Assembly (NCBI GenBank): GCA_026398595.1
Contig: JAPLSO010000063.1
Location: 1 to 62,612 of the forward strand
Source of the DNA: Spirochaetota bacterium
Lineage (GTDB): Bacteria; Spirochaetota; Spirochaetia; Treponematales; Rectinemataceae
Direction of reading: 5' to 3'
Length of the DNA stretch: 62,612 nt
Shown here in pieces: positions 24,193-32,629 of the stretch; within the stretch, counting starts at the first letter, position 1; the number at the start of each line of letters is the position of its first letter. The notes under the pieces were generated by a model. The model had not been told where the DNA came from. It saw only the letters and a list, made by a program, of their open reading frames with translations, and searched no databases. Made by a program: the position numbers and the translations under genes.

Positions 24193-25008
24193 GTGGCACA
24201 GACCTTGGATAGGGCGGTCAGCCCGAAAACCCCCAGAAAACTAAAGGATTTCAGCGACGGGAGCAAGGGCGTCCGCCTGGCGATCAACGCCACTTCCATC
24301 CTGGGCGGCATCCTGTTGTGGTACCTCATCACCTTGATCCCATCGATAAACACCTTCTTGGCGAGCCCCAGACAGGTGTACGCGGCCCTTCTTGAGGAAT
24401 CTGCCGCGCACGGGCGATTCTTCAAGGACATCTCGATCTCCCTTCAGCGCGTCCTCATCGGCTTCGGCCTCGCCTTCGTCTGCTCGATACCGGTGGCCTT
24501 CCTGATGGGCTGGTACCCCAAGGTGCGGAGTGTCGTGGAGCCATGGATTCAGTTTTTCCGCACTATCCCGCCCATCGCCCTCATCCCTCTCGTGATACTC
24601 GCGATGGGCCTCGGCGAGCCGCCCAAGTACACGATCATCTTCGTGGCCGCCTTCCTCGTGATGGTGGTTACCATCTACCAAGGCGTCAAGGAAGTGGACA
24701 GGACCCTCATCAAGGCGGCTTACACCTTCGGCGCCAGGGACAGAGACCTCTTCTGGGATATCATGATCCCTGCATCCTTCCCCTTCATCCTCGTGGGCGC
24801 GCGGCTTGGCATGGCGGCATCCCTCACTACCCTGATCGCGGCCGAACTCACCGGAACGACCTTCGGCCTCGGGGCCCGAATCCAGGGCGCCCAGCAGTTC
24901 ATGGACACGTCGATCGTCCTTCTCGGGATCATCGCCATTGGCATCATCGGCTTCGTGCTCGATAAAATCCTCCTTCTCATCGAGAAGCGACTGACCAGGT
25001 GGAAGTGA
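24193..25008 (+). CDS. NitT/TauT-type ABC importer permease
   Basis: 271 aa, six helices, from GTG 24193 with AAGGAG seven bases upstream. The pattern PWIQFFRTIPPIALIPLVILAMGLGEPPKYTIIF is the signature of SsuC/TauC permeases, and KAAYTFGARDRDLFWDIMIPASFP is the EAA-like coupling loop. These importers carry sulfonates, taurine, nitrate, cyanate or pyrimidine precursors. First gene of the rightward arm of the divergent module, 11 bp before the ATPase gene. Confidence 0.92.
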   Translation: MAQTLDRAVSPKTPRKLKDFSDGSKGVRLAINATSILGGILLWYLITLIPSINTFLASPRQVYAALLEESAAHGRFFKDISISLQRVLIGFGLAFVCSIPVAFLMGWYPKVRSVVEPWIQFFRTIPPIALIPLVILAMGLGEPPKYTIIFVAAFLVMVVTIYQGVKEVDRTLIKAAYTFGARDRDLFWDIMIPASFPFILVGARLGMAASLTTLIAAELTGTTFGLGARIQGAQQFMDTSIVLLGIIAIGIIGFVLDKILLLIEKRLTRWK

Positions 25009-25018
25009 GGAGATAGGT

Positions 25019-25822
25019 ATGAGCGAAACCATGATAAGGATCGAGGATGTCCACAAGGAATACAAGGTCGAGGGCGGCAAGGACGTCAACGCCTTGAACG
25101 GCGTCGACCTCGACATCCGCAGGAACGAGTTCGTCTGCGTCGTCGGTCCCTCGGGCTGCGGCAAGACAACCCTCCTCAACATCGTCGCCGGCCTCGAACC
25201 CTTCGATTCGGGGAGAGTGACCATGCACGGCGAGGACATCGTCGGTCCGGGCTCCGAGCGCGGCGTCATCTTCCAGCAGTATGCCCTTTTCCCTTGGATG
25301 ACGGTGCGCAAGAACATCGAGTACGGAATGAAGTTCCTGAAAAAATCCGACGGTATGCCGCTCTATACCAAAGAAGAGAAGACGGCGAAGACCAAGCACT
25401 ATATCGAGATGGTCAACCTGACGGGCTTCGAGGATTCCTACCCCAAGGCTCTGTCGGGCGGCATGAAGCAGCGCGTCGCCATAGCCCGGGGCTACGCCCA
25501 GAACCCCGAAGTCCTTCTTATGGACGAGCCTTTCGGCGCCCTCGACGCCCAAACACGGGCCCAGCTTCAGGAAGACCTCCTCCAGACCTGGGAGAAGGAG
25601 ACGAAGACAGTTCTCTTCATCACGCATGACGTCGACGAGGCCGTCCTCCTGGCCACACGGGTGGTGATCATGAGCGCCCGGCCGGGTCAAATCAAGGAGA
25701 TCGTGGACATCACCCTTGCCTATCCCAGGAACCAGGCGACCAAGATGGATCCGGTCTTCATCCAGCATAGGAACTACATCTGGGACACGGTCTACAAAAT
25801 GTATCTGGAAGTCAGGAAATAG
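25019..25822 (+). CDS. NitT/TauT-type ABC importer ATPase
   Basis: 267 aa. Walker A GPSGCGKTT, Q-loop in VIFQQYALFPWMTV, signature LSGGMKQRVAIARG, Walker B VLLMDEPFGALD and switch FITHDVDEAVLL are all intact. Closest in pattern to SsuB/TauB. It powers the adjacent permease on the cytoplasmic face. The extra hydrophilic stretch after the Q-loop (KFLKKSDGMPLYTKEEKTAK) is slightly longer than usual. Confidence 0.93.
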   Translation: MSETMIRIEDVHKEYKVEGGKDVNALNGVDLDIRRNEFVCVVGPSGCGKTTLLNIVAGLEPFDSGRVTMHGEDIVGPGSERGVIFQQYALFPWMTVRKNIEYGMKFLKKSDGMPLYTKEEKTAKTKHYIEMVNLTGFEDSYPKALSGGMKQRVAIARGYAQNPEVLLMDEPFGALDAQTRAQLQEDLLQTWEKETKTVLFITHDVDEAVLLATRVVIMSARPGQIKEIVDITLAYPRNQATKMDPVFIQHRNYIWDTVYKMYLEVRK

Positions 25823-25840
25823 CGTTAAAAGGGCTGCAAT

Positions 25841-25860
25841 TCGGGTTTGATCCCGAATCG
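25841..25860 (+). other. Intercistronic hairpin before the substrate-binding gene
   Basis: Stem ATTCGGG/CCCGAAT (25841-25847, 25854-25860), loop TTTGAT, in the 71-bp gap between ATPase and binding-protein genes. No T-run follows, so an mRNA-processing or stabilising element is more likely than a terminator. Confidence 0.5.
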
Positions 25861-25893
25861 AGATATATGTAATTCGTTTTTGGAGGCGAAATC

Positions 25894-27006
25894 ATGAGGA
25901 AATTGATCACGGTCGTTCTTTTAGTCCTCTGCGCGTCGATGGCTATGGCCGCCGGTACCGTCAAGGTGCGCATCGGCGTTCATGCCAACGAGGGCGGTAT
26001 CCCGCTGGCCGCCGTCGCCCAGGACCAGGGCTTCTTCAAGAAGTACGGGATCGAGCCCGTATTCACCATCGTCGAGAGCGGCCCCACCGAGATGACGGCC
26101 ATGCGCTCCGACAATAGGTCTCTCGACATCGGCTACATCGGCGCGGGCGTGGCCTGGAACCCAATCGACGGCGCGGGCAACTCCCTGTCCTTCGTCTTCC
26201 TCGACGGACTTTCCAACTCCGAGATGCTCCTCGCCAAGAAGGGCATCTTCGTCGACGCCAACAAGAACAAGAAGTTCGACGACGCCGAAATCTACGCGGG
26301 CCTCAAGGGCCAAACCGTCTATATCGAGGTCGGCACCACTCCCGGCGGCTGGTTCAGGACCCTCGTTGATCTTGTCAACGCAGACAAGGCCGAGGCTGAC
26401 AAGCTCTGGATCTCCTGCGAGACTTCCTCCTACCTGGCCGGCTATACGGCGCCCAACGCGTCAGCCGCGAACAAAGTGACGGTCGTCAACACGCTCAACG
26501 CCAACCTTCCCGCCGGTATGGCCACGAGCGGCGGCATGGCAGTCGTCGCGGGATTCTCGCCCGCTACCTCCACAATCCTTAAAACCAATAAGGACGCCGA
26601 GAAGATAGCGACCACGGTGGGTAACTTCCCTGCCGAGAAGTCCTTCCCCTCCACCTGGGTCGCCAGTGAGAAGTGGCTTGCCGAGAACCCCGTCCTCGCG
26701 CAGAACTTTGTCAATGCCCTGGTTGAAGCCGCCGTCTGGAGATCCAACAACATGGACGCAGCCATGAGGGCTGGCGAGCAGCTCTGCCAGAAGCCGGCCA
26801 ACTCCTTCGACCCCATCAACCTGGTAGCTCCCGAAAAGGATGAGTATCTTGCCTGGTTTGCCAATAAGGATGCTCTTGGCTATAGGTACATGAAGGCCCT
26901 GTACGAGAGCAAGGTCCCCAACGTTCCCAAGGGCAACCCTGTGAAGCCCTTCGAGAAGGCTTTCAACGACAAGTATCTCCTCGAGGCGCTCAAGTTATTG
27001 AAATAG
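25894..27006 (+). CDS. NitT/TauT-type ABC importer substrate-binding protein with EF-hand-like loop
   Basis: 370 aa with signal peptide (cleavage near Ala20). VRIGVHANEGGIPLAAVAQDQGFFKKYGIEPVF is the standard start of TauA/SsuA-like proteins, and GQTVYIEVGTTPGGWF lines the ligand pocket. Residues 121-132 read DANKNKKFDDAE, with Asp121, Asn123, Asn125, Asp129 and Glu132 in EF-hand positions, so a Ca2+ site is likely. This insert is not usual in TauA as I know it. It delivers the substrate of the divergent module; sulfonate-like ligands are the default guess, unproven. Confidence 0.88.
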   Translation: MRKLITVVLLVLCASMAMAAGTVKVRIGVHANEGGIPLAAVAQDQGFFKKYGIEPVFTIVESGPTEMTAMRSDNRSLDIGYIGAGVAWNPIDGAGNSLSFVFLDGLSNSEMLLAKKGIFVDANKNKKFDDAEIYAGLKGQTVYIEVGTTPGGWFRTLVDLVNADKAEADKLWISCETSSYLAGYTAPNASAANKVTVVNTLNANLPAGMATSGGMAVVAGFSPATSTILKTNKDAEKIATTVGNFPAEKSFPSTWVASEKWLAENPVLAQNFVNALVEAAVWRSNNMDAAMRAGEQLCQKPANSFDPINLVAPEKDEYLAWFANKDALGYRYMKALYESKVPNVPKGNPVKPFEKAFNDKYLLEALKLLK

Positions 27007-27132
27007 GCGGCTTTTCAAAAAGGCGGTAAGCAGCGTGCGTGGGATGCGGCAACTTATACAGAACCGTGTAAATTGCCGCGCCGGCCCGCTGCGCACCGAT
27101 TCAGCAATACTGCATCATTCGGAAGGATGCCT

Positions 27133-28419
27133 ATGGATCTGGTTTTCGATTCGAAAAACGCAAGAAGCCTGATTGGGGCCGACGCGGCGCGGCGGCGGAT
27201 CCTCGCCGACAGGTCGCCTATCGAGGCAGCCTTGAGAGGGGAGGCTTGGAACGACGGCAAGCTCGGCTGGTTTTCCCTCGCCGAAGGCCTTTCATCCCCG
27301 GAGTTTCAAAAAATCCTGGATGAGACGGCCTGCGTCCGGGGCATGGCCGAAACAATGATCGTCATAGGCATAGGCGGCTCGAACCGGGGGGCCATGGCCG
27401 CGATCCGGGCTCTCCATCGCTCCCTGAAGTCGCCGACGCGGATTGTCTTCGCGGGCGATTCCCTGAGCGGCGAGGAATTGATGGAGGCGGTCGAGATCGT
27501 CAAAAGGGAATCCGTCGTCCTGAACGTCATCGCCAAGGACTTCAATACGGTGGAACCCGGGATTGGCTTCCGCGTACTCCGCAAGGCGATGATGGAGAAA
27601 TACGGCTCCACGTATAATGAAAGGATAGTCGCCACGGGCAGCCGCGGGCCGGGCCAGCTTTTCGAACTAGCCCGGGAACAAGACTGGCATTTCCTGGACT
27701 TTCCCGAAGCCATAGGCGGCAGATTCTCCGTCCTTTCGGCTGTCGGCCTCTTTCCCATGGCGGTCGCTGGTGTCGACATAGCCGAACTTGCCGCGGGTGC
27801 CCGCGCGATGGAATCCGAGTTGAAGGCGACCGAACTCCTTTCGAACCCCGCCGTCAGCTACGCCGTCGACCGGAATATCTTATTCTCCAAAGGCTTCGCG
27901 GTGGAGAGTCTCGTCATCTTCGAACCCGACCTCGTACCCCTGGCGCGCTGGTGGGTGCAGTTGTTCGCCGAAACCGAGGGCAAAACGCAGAACGCGATCT
28001 TCCCGACCTATTTCTCCTATTCCGAGGACCTCCACGCCGTGGGCCAGTACGTCCAACAGGGAACAAGATGCGTCGCGGAAACCTTCCTTAAATTGTTCCA
28101 TGAGAATCCGGACTTCGTCATCGAAAAGTCCGAGCCAGTCGGCGACGGCTTCGACTATCTCGACGGCAAACCCTTCGACGAACTGAACCTCGCGGTGTAC
28201 GCCGCGGCCCTTGAGGCCCACGCGAAAGACGGTGTGCCCTGCCTCGAGATACGTTGTCCGCGCCTCGACGCGCGCAGGCTGGGCGGTCTCTTCTACTTCT
28301 TCATGTTTGCCTGCTATATCTCGGCCAACCTCCTCGGGGTGAACCCTTTCAACCAGGATGGTGTCGAAAACTACAAGCGGAATATGTACAGGCTTCTCGG
28401 GAAAAAGGTCCAGGGATGA
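27133..28419 (+). CDS. Phosphoglucose-isomerase-like enzyme
   Basis: 428 aa from ATG 27133 (GGAAGG six bases upstream; ATG 27127 overlaps that site). PGI marks: VIGIGGSNRGAMAAIRAL for phosphate binding, VATGSRGPGQLF, the QNAIFPTYFSYSEDLHAVGQYVQQG stretch with catalytic His, and the C-terminal signature NPFNQDGVENYKRNMYRLLGK with the catalytic Lys. It is nearer the short bacterial/Gram-positive PGI in length. Its position after an importer and before a phosphofructokinase-like gene (4-bp overlap) suggests an aldose-to-ketose step on a sugar or modified sugar phosphate. Confidence 0.88.
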   Translation: MDLVFDSKNARSLIGADAARRRILADRSPIEAALRGEAWNDGKLGWFSLAEGLSSPEFQKILDETACVRGMAETMIVIGIGGSNRGAMAAIRALHRSLKSPTRIVFAGDSLSGEELMEAVEIVKRESVVLNVIAKDFNTVEPGIGFRVLRKAMMEKYGSTYNERIVATGSRGPGQLFELAREQDWHFLDFPEAIGGRFSVLSAVGLFPMAVAGVDIAELAAGARAMESELKATELLSNPAVSYAVDRNILFSKGFAVESLVIFEPDLVPLARWWVQLFAETEGKTQNAIFPTYFSYSEDLHAVGQYVQQGTRCVAETFLKLFHENPDFVIEKSEPVGDGFDYLDGKPFDELNLAVYAAALEAHAKDGVPCLEIRCPRLDARRLGGLFYFFMFACYISANLLGVNPFNQDGVENYKRNMYRLLGKKVQG

Positions 28420-29684
28420 AAGACAACATGCTCATCGTCCATGGCGGAGCGCCTACCGCCGTGATGAATGCCTCACTCTATGGGGCGATACGAGCCGCCT
28501 CGGCCTCGGGCGCCGTCGGCAGGATCTATGGCGCGCAGGGCGGAACGCGGGGCGTCCTCGAGGGGAACTACATCGATCTTTCGGTTCTGCCTGAGGAGAC
28601 CCTCGAGGCTCTGCCGACCACGCCGGCATCCTTCATCGGAACCTCCCGCTTTCCCGTGGAAACTGGGGATTACGACAGGATCGTGGACAGACTCGTCGAG
28701 GACGGCATCAGGTACCTGCTTATCACGGGCGGTAACGGCTCGATGGACACCTGCGGCAAGATTGCGAGGGCAGTCACGCGACGCGCGCCCGGCAGGGGAA
28801 TCAAGGTCGCCGGAATCCCTAAGACCATCGATAACGATTTAGCCGGCACCGACCACGCGCCGGGCTTCGGCAGCGCCGCCCGGTACCTGGCCGCCTCGGT
28901 CGCCGAACTGTCGCAGGATATAGCCTCGCTCCCCATCCACGTCTGTGTCATCGAGAGCATGGGACGGAACGCGGGATGGCTCACCGCCTCGGCGGCCCTC
29001 GCCAAACCATCGGCCTGGAAGGACGAAGTCCAAGGTTCGAAAGCGGCACCAGGCGCGGCTACCGGCGCGGACGCGGTCCAGGACGATCGCCTTGGTCCAC
29101 ATCTCATTTACGTCCCGGAAATAGCCTTCGACGAGGAGAAGTTCCTCGACGAGGCGAAGACCCTCTACGACAGACTGGGCGGCGTTGTCGTCGTCGTCAG
29201 CGAGGGTCTCAGGGGCAAGGACGGGAAGCCGATCGTTCCGCTGATCTTCCAGACCGGACGATCGGTCTACTATGGCGATGTATCCGCCCATCTCTGCGGC
29301 CTCATCATCCGAAGGCTCGGGATAAAGGCGCGGAGTGAAAAGCCCGGCGTCCTGGGTCGCTGCTCGATAGCCCATCAGTCGCCGGTTGACCGCGAGGAAG
29401 CTATCACGGCAGGGAGAGAGGCCGCGGCCGCGGCGCTCTCCGGAAAAACCGGCGTCATGGTCGGTTTCAGGCGTCTATCCTCGAAACCTTACGCCTGTGA
29501 AACCTTCCTCGTGCCGGTCGAAGAGGTCATGCTCCATGAGCGTACCCTTCCAATCGAGTACCTCAACGCGGAGCGCAACGGAATCAAGGAGTCCTATCTC
29601 GACTGGTGCGGACCTCTCCTCGGCGGCGTTCTACCCGTCTTCGCCTGGCGACCTGGCGCGAGATGCGGAGGCGAGAAATCATGA
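28416..29684 (+). CDS. Phosphofructokinase-family enzyme with atypical phosphoryl-donor residues
   Basis: 422 aa from ATG 28416, overlapping the PGI-like gene (ATGA). PFK marks: LIVHGGAPTAVMNASLYGAI, GGNGSMDT at residues 105-112, GIPKTIDNDLAGTDHAPGFGSA, ESMGRNAGWLTA and LGRCSIAHQSPVDREEA. Lys in PKTIDND is usual for pyrophosphate-dependent PFK, whereas Gly at the fourth position of GGNGS (often Asp in PPi enzymes) is like ATP enzymes, so the donor cannot be called. It would phosphorylate fructose-6-P or a modified ketose-phosphate made by the preceding isomerase. Confidence 0.88.
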   Translation: MKDNMLIVHGGAPTAVMNASLYGAIRAASASGAVGRIYGAQGGTRGVLEGNYIDLSVLPEETLEALPTTPASFIGTSRFPVETGDYDRIVDRLVEDGIRYLLITGGNGSMDTCGKIARAVTRRAPGRGIKVAGIPKTIDNDLAGTDHAPGFGSAARYLAASVAELSQDIASLPIHVCVIESMGRNAGWLTASAALAKPSAWKDEVQGSKAAPGAATGADAVQDDRLGPHLIYVPEIAFDEEKFLDEAKTLYDRLGGVVVVVSEGLRGKDGKPIVPLIFQTGRSVYYGDVSAHLCGLIIRRLGIKARSEKPGVLGRCSIAHQSPVDREEAITAGREAAAAALSGKTGVMVGFRRLSSKPYACETFLVPVEEVMLHERTLPIEYLNAERNGIKESYLDWCGPLLGGVLPVFAWRPGARCGGEKS

Positions 29685-29720
29685 ATAATATAAAATCGAA
29701 GAGTGGAAGGACGTAACGCC

Positions 29721-30764
29721 ATGACAGTAAAACTGAAAGATATCGCCCAAGCCTCGGGGGTTTCGATCTCCACGGTGTCGCGGATTCTCAACAAGGACTC
29801 GTCGCGGAAATCGAGCGGCGAGACAGCCAAGCGCGTCATCGGCATAGCGAGGGAGCTGGGCTACGGCGCCGAACTGCCGGCGAGACTCCAGGCCCTCAAG
29901 GCTGATTCACCCCGTCAAACCTACTCCATCGGCTGCGTCCTGACCTCCGACCACGAGTCCTTCGTCTCGCCCTTTTTCTCCACCCTCCTCGCGGGGATAC
30001 AGAACGAGCTGACCCGGATAGGAAGCAGCCTCAAGTACAAGTTCTCCGTCATGAACTTCATGGATCCGAGTTTTCCCCAATTCATCCAGTCGACCAGCCT
30101 GGACTGCGGGATCATGCTGGGCAGGACGAGTCTCGAGAACATCAACCTGCTTAAGGAGAGGATACCCAACCTGGTCTATGCCGGCGTCAACTCGATAGGC
30201 GCCGATTTCGACGAGGTGATCTGCGACGGCTACGCCGGGGCTCTTCTCGCGGTGAAGCATCTCATCGGCCTGGGCCATCGCGAAATCGGCTATATTGGTT
30301 CGACGCAGAAGAAGTACCAGGTTTTCAACGAGCATCGCTACCAGGGCTATCTCGACGCTTTTACCGCCGCCGGCCTGAAGGTGGACGAGGAGCTGGTTCT
30401 GGACACGCTTCTCACCTCCGCCGACGGTTACGAGAGCATGCTCTCCCTGATCCGAAAGGCGAGATTGCCCAGCGCCGTGTTCTGCGGCAACGACACCGTC
30501 GCCCTCGGGGTCATGAGAGCCCTGACCGAGAACGGCTATTCGATACCAGGCGACGTCTCCATCATCGGCTTCGACGACATCGATATGGCTTCCTACGTGA
30601 AACCCACCCTCACTACGATCGCCGTACCCACGAAGGAGCTGGGCCGCATCGCGGTGAAGGTTATGCTCGACAAGCTTGAGACGGGAAGGACCTATGCCAT
30701 CAAGGTCAATCTACCCTTCAAGCTGGTGGAGCGCGAGAGCTGCAGGTCGATAGCCCATGACTGA
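29721..30764 (+). CDS. LacI-family transcriptional regulator
   Basis: 347 aa from ATG 29721, with GGAAGGA upstream (an in-frame GTG at 29703 is weaker). Helix-turn-helix and hinge at residues 3-55 (LKDIAQASGVSISTVSRILN); then a periplasmic-binding-protein-like sensor with CDGYAGALLAVKHLIGLGHREIGYIG and FCGNDTVALGVMRALTENGYSIPGDVSIIGFDDI. Likely represses the divergent module through the palindromes at 23981-24066 and responds to a pathway sugar. A decayed nagA follows immediately. Confidence 0.92.
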   Translation: MTVKLKDIAQASGVSISTVSRILNKDSSRKSSGETAKRVIGIARELGYGAELPARLQALKADSPRQTYSIGCVLTSDHESFVSPFFSTLLAGIQNELTRIGSSLKYKFSVMNFMDPSFPQFIQSTSLDCGIMLGRTSLENINLLKERIPNLVYAGVNSIGADFDEVICDGYAGALLAVKHLIGLGHREIGYIGSTQKKYQVFNEHRYQGYLDAFTAAGLKVDEELVLDTLLTSADGYESMLSLIRKARLPSAVFCGNDTVALGVMRALTENGYSIPGDVSIIGFDDIDMASYVKPTLTTIAVPTKELGRIAVKVMLDKLETGRTYAIKVNLPFKLVERESCRSIAHD

Positions 30765-31581
30765 TCCGGTCCCGTTCGCGAACGGTTCGGTCCTGATCGA
30801 TGAGGCCTTCGAAGACGCCGACATTCTTGTCTAGGATGAAAAACTTGCGCGGATACTGGTCCGGGACGGGGCGGCAGCCCAAAGTGGAGCCGGAACCGCT
30901 GCTTTGGGCGCCACGGCGGGGCAGGCATGGACTTCAGCCACGCGTCGGCCGACGATGTCATAAAAGTGACGGAGTTCTTATCTTCCCGCGGCGTGACTTC
31001 TTTCCTGCCCACGATTCTCACCGATTAGCCCGAGACCATGGCCCGGCAGCTCGACCTCGTCACGGAACCTGCCCTGCTGAAGGCCTGTCCCCAGATCCTC
31101 GGTTTCCATCTCGAGGGTCCATTCCTCTGTGCCAAGTATAAGGTAGCCCGGCCCGAGGAGTATCTGCGGAACTGCGACCTGGGGCTTTTCGAAGCGTTGC
31201 AGAGGGCTGCCCGAGGGAAGATCCTGCTTACGACCATCTCGCCCGAACTAAAGGGAGCCGCGGACTTTACCGCCGCCCTGAGCTCTGCAGGTGTACGCGC
31301 CTTTATAGGCCATAAACGACGCGGCGGTCTCGGGCGGCGACGCCAAGCTCGCCTCGAACAGGGCGCGGGCTGGCAGCACTCTCATCATGGACAGGGCGTT
31401 TCGGAACATCGCGAGCTACACGGGTCTGGGCCTCGAGAAGATTTCGAGGTTCGTTTCGGAGAATCCCGCCCGAATGCTCGGGCTTTTCGATCGTACAGGC
31501 TCGATCGCGGAAGGCAAGGCCGCCGATACTATTGTGACGATGACGATGGCCCGCGGCGTCATCGCCTACCGGCGGCCCTGA
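30757..31581 (+). pseudogene. nagA: Decayed N-acetylglucosamine-6-phosphate deacetylase gene (nagA relic)
   Basis: ATG 30757 overlaps the LacI stop. The frame ends at TAG 30832-30834. A second frame carries SRGVTSFLPTILTD, is stopped by TAG 31026-31028, and resumes with ILGFHLEGPFL (the NagA HLEGPF metal motif), GKILLTTISPEL and VRAFIGH. At about 31311-31316 the sequence jumps to a C-terminal NagA segment in another frame (NDAAVSGGD, RAGSTLIMDRAFRNIASY, ENPARMLGLFDRTGSIAEGKAADTIV). Roughly a hundred or more central codons, including the catalytic Asp region, are missing. It cannot make an active enzyme. Confidence 0.88.
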
Positions 31582-31681
31582 TCGGCGCCGCTCCCGCAAG
31601 GCCTTTCCTCGTCTTCGGAGTCAGTTTATACTGAACGCTTATTCGGCTAAAACCTCGGAATAGTCAGCAAAGGGGGCAGCA

Positions 31682-32629
31682 ATGGGCCAATTCACCGTCG
31701 TTCCGATCTGGGTCCTCGAGGACCTGGTCGTCTATATCCTCGGCGCCGCCGTCCTGCTGTTCATCGTCCGGCGCGAGAAAAGGCCTGGATCCATCATCCT
31801 GGAGATGCTCTCGTTCTGTTTCCTCTACGCGGCCGTCTATGAAAATTTCGCCACCCTCATGGGCTGGTACGGCTACGGCCGCTCCCTTCTCATGATCTTC
31901 AACGTGCCCTTTTCCGTTCCCCTCGTGGAGTACCTCGTCGTGTATTCGACGCTGCGCCTTCTGGACAGGGACGGTATTCCCGGGTGGTCCAAGCCCTGGA
32001 TCGTCGGCCTTACCGGCATGCTCTTCGACTTCAGCCTCGACCCGATAGCCATGCGGCAGATCTTCGACACGGCGGAAGGGAAGATAGGCCGCTGGACCTG
32101 GTTCCCCGGAACGGGGGACGTCCAGATCTTCGGCGAACCCGTGTACAACTTTTCAGGCTGGATCCTTCTCTGCGGCTATTTTACGGCCACGATTCTTGCC
32201 GGGCGGGCCTGGTACCGGAAATCCGGATACAAAAGTTCCGTGGGGACAGCCTACCCGATCCTCTGCTCCCTGGCCGCCCTCCTCATCCTCGTGTCGCCCC
32301 TGTCCCAGTTCATCCTCTGGCTCGCCCCCTTCATGAAGAAAGGTAGCGCTGGGGAATGGATCATGCTTGGGGTCAACGCTTCCGTGGGACTCGTTTTTTT
32401 CTTTGTATTCGCCTGGCCTGCCGTCCGAAAGCAGGCTCGCCGGGAGCGGGAAATCCCCGCTGTATTGATCCTGATCGTCATCCCGATCATGAACTTCGCG
32501 ATCTGTCTTGTCGGAGGTTATTGGGATATAGCCTGGCTCGTGGGCGCCTCGACGATCATCCTCGCGGGGAGTACGGCGGTTGCTATCGCTCGAACCGCTC
32601 TCCGGCCAACCCGATCGGGAACTCCATGA
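31682..32629 (+). CDS. CruF/DUF422-like membrane protein (carotenoid hydratase-related)
   Basis: 315 aa, seven or eight hydrophobic helices. Conserved acidic/aromatic marks of the carotenoid-biosynthesis DUF422/CruF group are visible: YENFATLMGWYGYG, VPLVEYLVVYSTLRLLDR, FDFSLDPIAMRQ, WTWFPGTGDVQIFGEPVYNFSGW. Known members hydrate the end of carotenoids or carotenoid-like lipids. No other carotenoid genes lie nearby, so the substrate here is open. GGGGGCA precedes ATG 31682. Confidence 0.7.
   Translation: MGQFTVVPIWVLEDLVVYILGAAVLLFIVRREKRPGSIILEMLSFCFLYAAVYENFATLMGWYGYGRSLLMIFNVPFSVPLVEYLVVYSTLRLLDRDGIPGWSKPWIVGLTGMLFDFSLDPIAMRQIFDTAEGKIGRWTWFPGTGDVQIFGEPVYNFSGWILLCGYFTATILAGRAWYRKSGYKSSVGTAYPILCSLAALLILVSPLSQFILWLAPFMKKGSAGEWIMLGVNASVGLVFFFVFAWPAVRKQARREREIPAVLILIVIPIMNFAICLVGGYWDIAWLVGASTIILAGSTAVAIARTALRPTRSGTP

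Noticed and set aside
19909-30764. Complete sulfoglycolysis gene set
   Set aside because: The sulfoquinovosidase, sulfofructose-phosphate aldolase and sulfolactaldehyde reductase/dehydrogenase are not present, so the pathway cannot be assigned from this window.
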